A DNA stretch of 64,000 nucleotides from Bradyrhizobium retamae (GCF_001440415.1 NZ_LLYA01000146.1:54091-118090), one strand, 5' to 3'. Positions 17,228 through 26,078 are shown, counted from the first letter of the stretch. The notes: generated by a model not told the origin, from the letters alone. Program-made: numbers and translations.

Positions 17228-17246
17228 GAACGAAACTGTTTCGTTC
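17228..17246. promoter_or_regulatory. Predicted TetR operator for emrAB/tetR
   Basis: A perfect 9-base inverted repeat with one central base, GAACGAAAC-T-GTTTCGTTC, lies midway between the divergent emrA and tetR genes. A related but looser pair, GAAAC-TGCTCC-GTTTC, lies upstream at about 17176-17190. Size and symmetry fit a TetR-dimer operator, so autoregulation and repression of emrAB are inferred. Confidence 0.72.
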
Positions 17247-17312
17247 TCTTTCAGCATCACAGTTGCGTGCTTATTTGATGCTCAGCGGAGCTCGAAGCAC
17301 GGTCCAGTCGCG

Positions 17313-18014
17313 ATGAAAACCAGCAGCGCGTTGAGGAAGAAGCCGGCGCTGAAGCGCGTCAAAGTGCGCTTTGGCCGTCCACCCAAGGAGCTTGCCGGCG
17401 AGGTTGACGCCCGCATTCTCAATGCGGCGCGAAAGGTGTTTCTTGAGCGCGGATTGGAAGGCGCGAGCATCGACGAGATCGCCGAAGTCGCACGTTCGGG
17501 TAAGCCGACGATCTATGCCCGCTTCCGCGACAAGCGGGCGCTGTTCACTGCGGTGGTAACGCGGGACATCCTATCTCGTATCGCAGAGTTTAAGGTCGAG
17601 GTGCCAACCGGCGCAACAATCGAGGCGCGGCTCATAAGTGCCGCGAGCACGCTGCTGCATTGGGGTTTGGACGGCGAGAGGATCGCGCTGATGCGGCTGG
17701 CAATCGCGGAAGCACGCCGCTTTCCTGATCTGGCGAGCACGGTCGGCCGGACGGCGCGTGATCTCAGCACTGAACTCGGGGTCCGGTTGCTGGGCGAGTT
17801 GACGCAATCCGACGAGCTTCGGTCGCTGCCGGCTTTTGCCCCAAAGCAACTGACAACGACTGCACGTTTCTTCCTCGATCTCATCGCCGTGCCGATGCTG
17901 TTTCGGGCACTGTTCGAGGCGGACCTCAAGACGCTGGACGCAGAGATCGACGCGCACGTGGCGCGCAGCGTTCCGTTCTTTCTAGCCGCTTGCCGGCGCG
18001 GCGGCGTGAGCTGA
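17313..18014 (+). CDS. TetR/AcrR-family transcriptional regulator
   Basis: A 233-residue repressor. A basic N-terminal arm (KKPALKRVKVRFGRPPKEL) is followed by the helix-turn-helix at about 33-80 (ILNAARKVFLERGLEGASID, EIAEVARSGKPTIYARFRDK). The C-terminal ligand domain resembles TetR_C regulators of efflux pumps (LALMRLAIAEARRFP-like sequence around 120-135). It is divergent from emrAB with a perfect palindrome between, so it very probably represses the pump and itself. The frame is open upstream to 16926, inside emrA, but the ATG at 17313 begins the conserved sequence. Confidence 0.9.
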   Translation: MKTSSALRKKPALKRVKVRFGRPPKELAGEVDARILNAARKVFLERGLEGASIDEIAEVARSGKPTIYARFRDKRALFTAVVTRDILSRIAEFKVEVPTGATIEARLISAASTLLHWGLDGERIALMRLAIAEARRFPDLASTVGRTARDLSTELGVRLLGELTQSDELRSLPAFAPKQLTTTARFFLDLIAVPMLFRALFEADLKTLDAEIDAHVARSVPFFLAACRRGGVS

Positions 18015-18122
18015 GCCTTGCAGCGGCACCACTGAGGCGACGTCTGCTTGAGTCCAAAAAAGCGCCGGATAGCGGACCTCGACTAAGCCGCGCTTACGAA
18101 TCCCGGTTGATGAGCCCAGGTC

Positions 18123-19493
18123 CTAGTTTGGCTTGCCGGCAATGAGATTCTTGTGAATCTTTCCGTCTTTCATGATGACCAGGAAATTCTTGGCCGGATC
18201 CTCTATCAGATTGATGTTGTCTATTGGATTGCCGTCAACCAGCAGCAGGTCAGCCAGCGCCCCTTCCTCCACCACGCCGAGTTTGCCCGGGTACGGATTG
18301 CGCTTGCCGGATAGCGCCAGCAATTCGCCGTTCATCCCGGTCGCCATGGCGAGTGCTTCGGCGGGGGTATACCAACGGACAAGCGAGGCCAGAATTGCCC
18401 CCTGGCGCTGGGCCAGCGCGCGGGAGAACAGAACATCGGTGCCCCACGCCGTCTTGAGCTTGTACTTCTTCGCAAACTCGTATGCTCCGCCTATGCCCGG
18501 CCAGACCTCATCCGCCTTGGCTCGCTCGACTGAACCCTCGGGAAAACCTTGCCTCAACTCGTCGGGGAGCGGCTGCAAGCTCAGCCAAACGCCCTTCTCG
18601 GCGATCAGCTTGGCGGTTGCATCGTCCATCAGGAACCCGTGCTCGATGCACTTTACGCCAGCGGCAATAGCGCGTTGGATCGCAGCCGGCGTAAAGGCAT
18701 GCGCGACGACGTATGTGCCCCAATTCTCGGCCGCTTCGACCGCGGCTCGCAATTCGGGCTCGGTGAAGGTGACGGCGTCGATCGGACTGAAGGGCGATGA
18801 CACCCCGCCGCCCGCCGTCAACTTGATCTGGGACGCGCCCTGCATGAGCTGCTCGCGCACGCGCACGCGCACCTCGTCGGGACTATCGGCGACCATACTG
18901 CCGCCGATCTGCTCCATGCGGGTGAGCATGCCGCCGATCGTTCTTGGTAGGTCGGAACGCTGCCGGAAGTCGCCATGGCCGCTGGTGACCGTGATCATGG
19001 CACCGGACGGGTAGATGCGAGGGCCGGTGACGAAGCCCTCATCAATGGCTTGCTTCAGCCCAAAGCTCGGCCCGCCCACGTCGCGAACAGTGGTGAAGCC
19101 CCGCATGAGCGGGTCCGTCGCTTCCGCAGCCGCAAGAAGATTGTTGTAGCCGACATCGCCCGCTATGGCGCCCGCCGGCGTTGGGCGGACTAACATCGCA
19201 TGCCAATGCATGTCGATCAGTCCCGGCATCAGCACGCGTCCTCCTCCGTCGATGACGGCCGTTTGCGTGGCGTCCGCCGTGATTGCTGCGGGCGAGATTT
19301 TCTCGATGTTTTTGTCCCTGATCAGCACATTGGACGATGCTGAAAGCTTGTCGCTCCTTCCATCGAAGATACGAACGTTCTGAAACAGCACTGCCGCGCC
19401 TTGCTGAGCTTGTACAGGGGGTAAACCCGCCGCGAGGCTCAATGCCGTCGAGGCAGCGACTGCAAGGATTTTGACGACTAGATGCCAAGACAT
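18123..19493 (-). CDS. Exported metal-dependent amidohydrolase (imidazolonepropionase/prolidase-like)
   Basis: A 456-residue hydrolase with an N-terminal signal peptide (hydrophobic 5-24, likely cut after VQA at 29). Metal ligands are visible: HWH at 96-98, the carboxylated lysine in SQIKLTAGGG, His in VVAHAF, His in CIEHGF and Asp in WGTDVLFS. This pattern matches the exported Xaa-Pro dipeptidase/imidazolonepropionase-like branch of the superfamily (Sgx9260-type), which cleaves N-acyl or dipeptide amide bonds. Substrate cannot be fixed from sequence. The ATG at 19493 was chosen because the signal peptide starts there; upstream codons to 19535 add a cysteine-containing non-signal stretch. Confidence 0.85.
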   Translation of the reverse strand: MSWHLVVKILAVAASTALSLAAGLPPVQAQQGAAVLFQNVRIFDGRSDKLSASSNVLIRDKNIEKISPAAITADATQTAVIDGGGRVLMPGLIDMHWHAMLVRPTPAGAIAGDVGYNNLLAAAEATDPLMRGFTTVRDVGGPSFGLKQAIDEGFVTGPRIYPSGAMITVTSGHGDFRQRSDLPRTIGGMLTRMEQIGGSMVADSPDEVRVRVREQLMQGASQIKLTAGGGVSSPFSPIDAVTFTEPELRAAVEAAENWGTYVVAHAFTPAAIQRAIAAGVKCIEHGFLMDDATAKLIAEKGVWLSLQPLPDELRQGFPEGSVERAKADEVWPGIGGAYEFAKKYKLKTAWGTDVLFSRALAQRQGAILASLVRWYTPAEALAMATGMNGELLALSGKRNPYPGKLGVVEEGALADLLLVDGNPIDNINLIEDPAKNFLVIMKDGKIHKNLIAGKPN

Positions 19494-19589
19494 GGAAGAC
19501 CTCGGCTGAATAACGCAGGCCTCGGCAAGAACCATATCGCGACCGTGACGAGCGACTTGGAGGTGTTTGCCCGGAGATCATGCTCAAAC

Positions 19590-19636
19590 AGAAAAAGAGA
19601 GCGAGATGACGATTCGAAGAAAAGCCATCTCGCTCT
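19590..19636 (-). terminator. Rho-independent terminator downstream of hdeD
   Basis: Read on the minus strand, a perfect 11-base stem AGAGCGAGATG / CATCTCGCTCT with a 17-base loop is followed by CTTTTTCTG. It lies 17 bases beyond the hdeD stop and ends that transcription unit before the amidohydrolase gene. Confidence 0.82.
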
Positions 19637-19652
19637 AGTAGGCAGGGAGGAG

Positions 19653-20216
19653 CTACGCGCTTCGGGTGGTAGGCTGCCACGCGTAAGCCAACCACCCGAT
19701 GCCATGGGAAATCATATCAACGCCGAGCAGCAATCCGAGGACCCACAAGCCGGTCATCGGAAATCCAGTCAGAATGATGAGGCCAGCCACTATGCCGAAC
19801 GCGCCGGATAGCAGCATGATCCAGCCCGCCTCTCGCCAATGGCTGATGCTGATCAGGATGCGGACGAAACCGGAAATCACCAACACCAGGCCGAGGACGT
19901 AGGTGAGAATCAAGGCGCTGGCGACCGGCTGGCCGACCAGCACGACGCCAAAGGCGATGTACAGGATGCCGAGAAGCACCTGCCATACGAAACCTCCCCA
20001 TCCCTTGGTCCAGAACGCATGGACGATCTCGAAGGCGCCGGCGACGATCGAAACCCAGCCGATGAAGATGGTGCTGATCACGGTGACGAGCATGACGTCG
20101 CCAAGAACCAGGAAGCCGGCCAGGATCAAGGCGAGTCCAAGCAGAACACAGATCCAGAACGGCGGCGCAGGCAGGTTGGTGACGCCCATCGGCGAGCTGT
20201 TGTCAATTGTGGTCAT
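19653..20216 (-). CDS. hdeD: HdeD-family acid-resistance membrane protein (DUF308)
   Basis: A 187-residue inner-membrane protein with six TM helices arranged as repeated pairs; the blocks GWVSIVAGAFEIVHAFW and LLGILYIAFGVVLVGQP, and WIMLLSGAFGIVAGLIIL, are characteristic of DUF308/HdeD. HdeD of E. coli contributes to survival of extreme acid at high cell density; the mechanism is unknown. It follows a small Tat-signal protein gene on the same strand and ends at a good terminator, in a cluster that also has a glutaminase. Confidence 0.88.
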   Translation of the reverse strand: MTTIDNSSPMGVTNLPAPPFWICVLLGLALILAGFLVLGDVMLVTVISTIFIGWVSIVAGAFEIVHAFWTKGWGGFVWQVLLGILYIAFGVVLVGQPVASALILTYVLGLVLVISGFVRILISISHWREAGWIMLLSGAFGIVAGLIILTGFPMTGLWVLGLLLGVDMISHGIGWLAYAWQPTTRSA

Positions 20217-20265
20217 GGCAGTCTCCTCATTTCACGTCTCATCGCAGCCTCGAGCAGCGTGGCCA

Positions 20266-20601
20266 TCACCGCCATCGCCAGCCGCAGACGCGACGGCCGC
20301 GGTGCCACCAACAGACCCAGCGGCGACGCCGACGACGATGCCAGTGATGAGGGGGACGCGACGGCCGCGTGGGCGGCCGTCCAGGCGGTCGTCGCGGTGG
20401 CCGTCCAGCCGGTGATCCAGGCGGCCGCGTGCCAGGGCCTTGAGCCTCGAGCTTGAAATCTCCGGCGCTCTTTCCAGGATCCTTCTGCACCGCGAGCGGC
20501 GCCGCCTCGGCCATGCCTGGTGGCAGGCTTGTGGCCAGGCCGATGGTCACGGCACCGCACACCAGGGTCCGCAGCGCAGTGCGACGGTCGATTGCATCCA
20601 T
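20266..20601 (-). CDS. Small Tat-signal-like exported protein with Arg/Pro and Trp/Arg-rich tail
   Basis: A 111-residue protein. The N-terminus MDAIDRRTALRTLVCGA has twin arginines followed by a hydrophobic stretch to MAEAAP, resembling a Tat signal peptide, with likely cleavage near residue 33. The mature part has a proline-arginine-glycine low-complexity region (PPGRPPTRPSRPP) and an unusual basic, aromatic end (WHRRRRRRWVCWWHRGRRVC). I do not recognise a function. The tail could bind nucleic acid, membrane or a metal; it is also strongly GC-biased, so part of it may be little constrained. It sits 49 bases upstream of hdeD on the same strand. Confidence 0.6.
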   Translation of the reverse strand: MDAIDRRTALRTLVCGAVTIGLATSLPPGMAEAAPLAVQKDPGKSAGDFKLEAQGPGTRPPGSPAGRPPRRPPGRPPTRPSRPPHHWHRRRRRRWVCWWHRGRRVCGWRWR

Positions 20602-20648
20602 TGTTGTTCTCCTTCTTGGGACGCCCCTTCCTCGCATGCTCGTGCTGA

Positions 20649-22298
20649 TCAGCCGGACCTCAATCGGTTGCCGGGCGCATCGCTCGGTATCTCGCCCGGC
20701 AGGTAGTTTGGAAGCCGGCCCGCCGGAATGATCGCCAGCAGCGCAAGACCGGCCATGATCAGCAGTCCGATCTTCAGCGCACGCAGCCGCGCCTCGGTAT
20801 TCACGCGCACCGCTTCCTCGACCTGCTGCGGTGTCGCGGTCGTTCCTTCCATCACACTGCGCAGCCGGTCATTGCTGACGAAGGTGATGTTGTCGAGATC
20901 GACCTGGCTCTGGATTTCCTTCGGCAGCACGGGGTTGGCCGCGATACTGCCGAGCGCGATCGCACTCAACAGACCGACCAGGAGTGCACCCGCCACCGCC
21001 GTTCCAACCGCAGCGGCCAGATTTTGCGTGGTGCCGCGCAGCGACCCGACATCGCCTGCAAGTTCCTTGGGCGAGGCGGTGACCAGCACGTTGAACAACA
21101 GCGTTACCAGCGAGCCCTGCCCGATCCCGAACAGAACCAGGCCGATCAGCACAGGAATCTCGCTCCAGTCGTTGCGCACGACAACGGCTAACCACACCAG
21201 GCCGACCGTACACAGCAGGAAGCCGTAGCGGCCGATCTGCCGCGGCGTCAGCCGGTCGTAGACATTGACGATCAGCATCGCCGTGAAGAACACCGTCAGA
21301 TTGAACGGCATCATCGCAATCGCGGTCGCAAGCGGCGAGCGGCCCTGCACGATCTGAATGTACAACGGCACTGAGAAATTAAGCGCCGCCTCCAGCGCGA
21401 CCACGGCAAACAGCGCATAGACCGCGCAGCGCTCCTCCGGCGAGTCGATCACCTCGAGCGCCAATAGCGGAGTCTTCCCGACGGCCTGACGCCGGTGCGT
21501 CCACATCAGGAATGCCTGCCCGAGCACGACGCCGAGAACGATCATGATCGGCGCCGGCGAAAGGCCGAGCAGGTCGAACGGCGCATTGGCGGTGGCCAGC
21601 GCTAGCCCCCATCCGTTCAGGTTGTTGAAGCCGAAACTGATGAGGACGATCGCCGATGCCGCCAAAACCACACCGAAGATATCAATCTGCACATCCGGGC
21701 GGCCATAGTCGCGCTTGAGCCGGAAACTCAACAGGAACACAATCGCGGAAACCGCGATCAGGATGCCGAATGCGGGCCGCCAACCGATATAAGTGCCGAG
21801 CACGCCGCCGATGATGAACGCCAGCACGCCGGCCGCCGCGCGCGCGGAGCCGAGCGCACCCACTGCCGTCGCCTGCTGCCGTCCCGTGTAATTCTCGGCG
21901 ATCAGCGCAACCAGCGACGGCACGATCACGGCGCCGGCCGCGCCGCAAAGCGCTTGCGCTGTGATCATCAACGTCGCCGTGGGACTGAATGTCATCAATA
22001 TCTGCGACGCGCAGAACAGGATGACGGCGAATCGGAACACCTGCAACGCGCCGAATCGTTGCGCGAGTTTTGCGCCGAGCATCACGAAGCCAGCCACCAG
22101 CATGGAATAGGCCACGATACCCGTCGCAACCGTCGTCGGCGGGACGCCAAAACTCTTCACCATCCCGCCGAGCGCCACTGGTAGCGAGGCGACGTTGTAG
22201 GACATGATCATCTGGCCGAGCGCGATGGCGATCATCGGTACCCATGACTCCCGCGCACCTTCCCGGATTGCTCCGATCGACATCGAGTGCGTCGCCAT
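20649..22298 (-). CDS. MFS transporter, 14-TM DHA2-like
   Basis: A 549-residue carrier with about 14 hydrophobic helices. Motifs include LGAKLAQRFGALQVFRFAVI after TM2 and the drug-H+ antiporter block ALCGAAGAVIVPSLVALIAE. It lacks an adaptor partner, so it works as a single-membrane exporter. The start at 22298 is set by a good ribosome binding site (GGGAGG) six bases upstream. It follows the glutaminase gene by 73 bases on the same strand, so co-transcription is likely; an exchange role coupled to glutaminase would parallel GadC/GlsA of E. coli but is only a guess. Confidence 0.85.
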   Translation of the reverse strand: MATHSMSIGAIREGARESWVPMIAIALGQMIMSYNVASLPVALGGMVKSFGVPPTTVATGIVAYSMLVAGFVMLGAKLAQRFGALQVFRFAVILFCASQILMTFSPTATLMITAQALCGAAGAVIVPSLVALIAENYTGRQQATAVGALGSARAAAGVLAFIIGGVLGTYIGWRPAFGILIAVSAIVFLLSFRLKRDYGRPDVQIDIFGVVLAASAIVLISFGFNNLNGWGLALATANAPFDLLGLSPAPIMIVLGVVLGQAFLMWTHRRQAVGKTPLLALEVIDSPEERCAVYALFAVVALEAALNFSVPLYIQIVQGRSPLATAIAMMPFNLTVFFTAMLIVNVYDRLTPRQIGRYGFLLCTVGLVWLAVVVRNDWSEIPVLIGLVLFGIGQGSLVTLLFNVLVTASPKELAGDVGSLRGTTQNLAAAVGTAVAGALLVGLLSAIALGSIAANPVLPKEIQSQVDLDNITFVSNDRLRSVMEGTTATPQQVEEAVRVNTEARLRALKIGLLIMAGLALLAIIPAGRLPNYLPGEIPSDAPGNRLRSG

Positions 22299-22371
22299 GG
22301 TGTCCTCCCGAGCGGCTCGGTTCGGGATCGATCGAGCTATCCACTCGATCAATCCACTCTTTGCATCTGCT

Positions 22372-23367
22372 TCAGTTTTCCGGTTGCGATACGAACAGAT
22401 CCATTCCCAGCCGCTGCGACAGGAATTTTGCCGCGAGCTGCCCTTTCACGCTGTTGCCGGCCGCGTCGAGCGGCGGCGCGAAGGTGCCGAAGCCGCCCTT
22501 CCCCGGCGAGACCGCGACGATGCCGCCGCCGATTCCGCTCTTCCCGGGCAGGCCGATGTCGTAGAGCCAGTCGCCCGACGTCTCGTATAGGCCGGCAGTA
22601 ATCATCACGGTCAGCGCATAGTGACAGACTGCAGCATCTACCACGCGCTGCCGGGTAACCGGATTGACGCCGCCGTCCGCCAGCGTCGCGCCCATGACCG
22701 CGAGATCCCGCGCACTCACATTCAGCGAGCATTGCTTGGTATAGAGATCGGTCGCCTGCTTGGCGTCGCAATAGATGCGGTCGTAGCTCTGCAGCAGCCG
22801 GGCGATACTGCGGTTGCGATAGTTGGTTTGCGACGCCGAGGCGTACACCTCTTCATTGAGCGCAAGCTTGCGCCCCGCAAACCGCGACAACCCGTCATGA
22901 ATGAATTGCCATTGGCCTTCGGCCGTCAGGCCCGGCACGAGGCTGGTGGTCGCGATCGCGCCCGCGTTGACCATCGGGTTGGTGCGGCCACCGCCCTGCT
23001 CGATGGCCGCGAGGGAGTTGAAAGGCAATCCGGTGGCGTTCGCCCCAAGTCTTCTGCGCGCCTCTTCCGGGCCGATCGTCTCGCAGACCAGCGCGAACAC
23101 GAACGGCTTCGACACGCTCATGATCGAGAATTCATATTCGGTGTCGCCGGCCTCGTAGACGCGCCCGCTGGTGCCGGCGACGCAAATCCCGAACAGTTCG
23201 CGGGGAACCCTGGCAAGGGCCGGATAGACCTGTGAATTTTGTCCCTCGCCATTCGACTTGAAGCGCCGATGGGCGTCGGACACGAACCTCTGCACCATAT
23301 CTGGCTCAGGCAGATGTCCCGTCGAGATGTACGGCCGTTCTGATCGTTCCGAGATCAAGCGTGAGTC
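22372..23367 (-). CDS. glsA: Glutaminase A
   Basis: A 331-residue serine-dependent glutaminase that turns L-glutamine into glutamate and ammonia. Family marks are the catalytic SxxK (SIMSVSKPF), the substrate-binding GGRTNPMVNAGAI, ETNY-like SQTNYRNRSIARLL, the Tyr-containing YCDAKQATDLYTKQCS, and GLPGKSGIGGGI near the C-terminus. The length equals that of the bacterial enzymes. In E. coli the orthologue YbaS makes ammonia that neutralises cytoplasmic acid. Here it heads a minus-strand group with an MFS carrier, and hdeD lies downstream. A strong hairpin lies 64-91 bases upstream of its start. Confidence 0.95.
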   Translation of the reverse strand, partial: DSRLISERSERPYISTGHLPEPDMVQRFVSDAHRRFKSNGEGQNSQVYPALARVPRELFGICVAGTSGRVYEAGDTEYEFSIMSVSKPFVFALVCETIGPEEARRRLGANATGLPFNSLAAIEQGGGRTNPMVNAGAIATTSLVPGLTAEGQWQFIHDGLSRFAGRKLALNEEVYASASQTNYRNRSIARLLQSYDRIYCDAKQATDLYTKQCSLNVSARDLAVMGATLADGGVNPVTRQRVVDAAVCHYALTVMITAGLYETSGDWLYDIGLPGKSGIGGGIVAVSPGKGGFGTFAPPLDAAGNSVKGQLAAKFLSQRLGMDLFVSQPEN

Positions 23368-23866
23368 CATGGGACTCCTCCACCCGGCTGCTCGCAAGGG
23401 TCGAGCGGTCGGCAACGCAAATTACACGCCGATAGGCGGTCTGCGTTGACCGCCTATCATTGCAACTGAGCAAACGCTCGAAAGTGCATCGAGTCAATCG
23501 TACAACCTTAAAGTAGTTTAGCGCCCGCTACAAAGTTTTGTGATGAGTCGCATGATGCTGATCATCTATCGACAAACCTCGGCGAATTAGAAACCAATTT
23601 GACCGAGCGCGCTGTCACGGTTTGGTGGGAGCGATCAGCGAACCATGATGCGCTCGCTCGGAGGTTGTGATACGGTCAAAACTATGCCGTGCGCCGCCAA
23701 GGCGAAGCTGCCTGCCGTTGGCAAACCGCGGCTCTGCGGGATCGTCCTGATCGGCCGATTTTCCGACGAGCTGCGTTATTTGCTTCACTGTCGCAGAAAG
23801 GCGTCGACCCCTCGCGCGCCGCGTATGACTCGGACCGCCCATCACATCGAGTTGGAGGATACGAAG
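23368..23866. promoter_or_regulatory. Divergent region between glsA and the DUF1269 gene
   Basis: About 500 bases, AT-richer in the middle (23510-23600), separating two divergent stress-related genes. Apart from the hairpin at 23431-23458 I see no gene. An open frame from 23645 runs into the DUF1269 gene, but it lacks a credible ribosome binding site and family similarity. Confidence 0.5.
23431..23458. promoter_or_regulatory. Perfect hairpin/inverted repeat in the glsA leader
   Basis: GATAGGCGGTC and GACCGCCTATC form an 11-base perfect stem around a 6-base loop. There is no T-run on either side, so it is not an ordinary terminator. It could be an operator for a dimeric regulator or a leader RNA hairpin of glsA. 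Confidence 0.55.
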
Positions 23867-24385
23867 ATGTCAGATCTGATCGCAATCATCTATCCATCGG
23901 AAGCAAAGGCAGAAGAAGTACGGCAGCGCCTGTTCAAATTGCAGAAGGAATACCTGATCACGATCAGCGATGCCGTGATTGCAGTGAAGACGGAAACCGG
24001 CCCCGTCAAGCTCAATCAGTTCGTCAATACGACAGCGGTCGGAGCCGTATCGGGCAGCTTCTGGGGACTGCTGATCGGCGTGCTCTTTCTCAATCCCATA
24101 CTCGGCGTCATCCTCGGTGCGGCGTCCGGTGCGCTCGGCGGCGCGCTGTCCGACTACGGCATCGATGACGCCTTCATGAAGGATCTTTCGACAAGCCTGC
24201 AACCCGGGAACGCTGCGCTGTTTGTTCTCGTCAAGAACATGACCGCTGACAAGGTGCTGCGCGAGATCCAGGACGCTGGCGGTACCGTGCTCAAGACCTC
24301 GCTGGATGATAGCAAGGAGCAGAAGCTTCGCGAAGCGCTCGCAAGGGCGAGTGCCGAGCAGCCGCCACAGACGGACGCCGCCTAG
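23867..24385 (+). CDS. DUF1269 membrane-associated protein
   Basis: A 172-residue protein of the DUF1269 family. An N-terminal ferredoxin-like half (MSDLIAIIYPSEAKAEEVRQ) is followed by a glycine-rich hydrophobic hairpin (about 62-100, SGSFWGLLIGVLFLNPILGV, ILGAASGALGGALSDYGI) and a C-terminal half with PGNAALFVLVKNMTADKVL. The role of the family is unknown; members are often near stress genes. The ATG at 23867 is set by GGAGG ten bases upstream. It is followed 92 bases later by the AbgT carrier gene on the same strand. Confidence 0.85.
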   Translation: MSDLIAIIYPSEAKAEEVRQRLFKLQKEYLITISDAVIAVKTETGPVKLNQFVNTTAVGAVSGSFWGLLIGVLFLNPILGVILGAASGALGGALSDYGIDDAFMKDLSTSLQPGNAALFVLVKNMTADKVLREIQDAGGTVLKTSLDDSKEQKLREALARASAEQPPQTDAA

Positions 24386-24477
24386 CTCTGGCGGACGAGA
24401 TCCGTAGGACCTGCCGGCGGCGGTAACGATAGCGCGGCCGGCCTCCTCGAAGGATGCGCTCAGCAAGGATGGCTTTC

Positions 24478-26040
24478 ATGCGCCGCGCAAGCGAAGCAGG
24501 CACTGAGACGGCCAGGGCAAGCACGCCGGCCATGCTCGACGCGATCGAGCGGATCGGCAACAGCGTTCCCCACCCGGTTCTGATCTTCCTGATTCTGATC
24601 GCCATTGCCGTCATCGCTTCGCACCTGCTCTATTTGCTCGACGCGTCGATTTCCTATCAAATCATCAATCCGGCGACCCACGGCACGGAGACCGTGACAG
24701 CCCGCGCCAACAGCCTGCTGACGACGGAAGGTATCAGGCACATCTATACGCGGCTGGTGCCTAACTTCATGGGCTTCAGCGCGGTCGGACTGCTGATTGT
24801 CGCCATGATCGGCGTCGGTGTCGCCGAGGAATCGGGCCTGGTCAACGCCTGCATCCGCAAGCTCGTCGCCGCCTCACCGCGCTGGACGCTTTCCTACATT
24901 CTTGCCCTTGTCGGGATCCTCTCGAGTGTAGCCTCCGATGCGGGTTACCTCGTGCTGATCCCGCTCGCCGGCACGGCGCTGATGAGCGTCGGCCGGCATC
25001 CGCTGGCGGGGCTGGCGCTAGGCTTCGCGGGCGTGGCCAGTGCCTTCAGCGTAAACATGCTGATCAAGCCGCTCGATGCCGTCCTCACCGAACTGACCAA
25101 CGATGCCATTCACATCGTCAACCCATCACTCTCGATCGAAGTGACAGCCAATTTATGGTTCTCGATTGTGTCTGTCGTCGTATTGACGATCGTGATTGCC
25201 TTGATCACGGAGCGGATCATGGAACCGCGCCTTGGCGCGTATCGCGAGGATCAGGCCAGCGCAACGCTGCCCCCGCACGAGGGCGGACAACTCTCCGCAC
25301 GAGAGACGCGCGGCTTGAGGTATGCCGTCGCAGGACTGCTGGCTGTCACGCTGGTCTTCTGCCTGCTGACGCTGCCGCCATGGGCCCCTCTCCGCGATCC
25401 GGCGACCGGAGCGCTGGTCGGCAATTCACCCTTCATGAACGGGCTGATCGGCCTCGTCATGATCTTGTTCCTGGTGACCGGCATCGCCTATGGCATCGGC
25501 GCAGGAACAATCACGCACACTACCGACGTCATCGATGCTATGACCAAGGCCGTCTCGGGCATGGGCGGCACGATCCTGCTGTTCCTGGTCATCAGCCAGT
25601 TCGTCGATTACTTCACCTACAGCAACATTCCGACGCTGCTTGCGGTCAAGATGGCGGATACCCTGAAGGACGCGAGCATCGGCCCGCTATGGCTGTTGCT
25701 TGGTCTTATTGCGGTGGTTGCCATACTCGATCTGGTCTTCACGCCGGCTATCGCCACATGGGCGATCTTTGCGCCAGTGTTCGTCCCGCTGTTCGTGCAG
25801 TTGGCCGTCGATCCGGCGGCGGTTCTGGCGGCATACCGGGTCGGAGACGGCCCGATGAACTCGATCACTCCGCTCAATCCTTACTTCGCGCTCGTTGTCG
25901 GCTTTGCCCAGAAGTACGACCGCAAGGCAGGCGTCGGCACCGTCATCGCGCTGATGCTGCCCTATGTGCTCTGCATGTCCGCACTTTGGACACTTCTTTT
26001 TGTCGCGTGGTACCTGTTGGGCCTCCCCTGGGGCGTTTAG
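24478..26040 (+). CDS. AbgT-family transporter (p-aminobenzoyl-glutamate / sulfonamide type)
   Basis: A 520-residue inner-membrane carrier. AbgT family blocks are the N-terminal IERIGNSVPHPVLIF, the segment LVAASPRWTLSYILALVGIL with SSVASDAGYLVLIPL, FSVNMLIKPLDAVLTELTND and the C-terminal DGPMNSITPLNPYFALVVGF. AbgT of E. coli imports p-aminobenzoyl-glutamate, a folate breakdown product, while MtrF and YdaH export folate-pathway metabolites and sulfonamides, so direction is uncertain. No abgA/B hydrolase is present. The start at 24478 has AAGGA eight bases upstream; in-frame ATGs at 24454 and 24469 are alternatives. Confidence 0.88.
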   Translation: MRRASEAGTETARASTPAMLDAIERIGNSVPHPVLIFLILIAIAVIASHLLYLLDASISYQIINPATHGTETVTARANSLLTTEGIRHIYTRLVPNFMGFSAVGLLIVAMIGVGVAEESGLVNACIRKLVAASPRWTLSYILALVGILSSVASDAGYLVLIPLAGTALMSVGRHPLAGLALGFAGVASAFSVNMLIKPLDAVLTELTNDAIHIVNPSLSIEVTANLWFSIVSVVVLTIVIALITERIMEPRLGAYREDQASATLPPHEGGQLSARETRGLRYAVAGLLAVTLVFCLLTLPPWAPLRDPATGALVGNSPFMNGLIGLVMILFLVTGIAYGIGAGTITHTTDVIDAMTKAVSGMGGTILLFLVISQFVDYFTYSNIPTLLAVKMADTLKDASIGPLWLLLGLIAVVAILDLVFTPAIATWAIFAPVFVPLFVQLAVDPAAVLAAYRVGDGPMNSITPLNPYFALVVGFAQKYDRKAGVGTVIALMLPYVLCMSALWTLLFVAWYLLGLPWGV

Positions 26041-26078
26041 CCGGAGACGGCGCGAGCGGCAGGATGCGGTATTGAGCA

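Noticed and set aside
16926..17312. N-terminal extension of the TetR regulator
   Set aside because: It runs through the emrA coding region and the operator; the ATG at 17313 starts the conserved basic arm.
23645..23866. 74-residue N-terminal extension of the DUF1269 protein
   Set aside because: No family similarity, while the internal ATG at 23867 has a GGAGG site.
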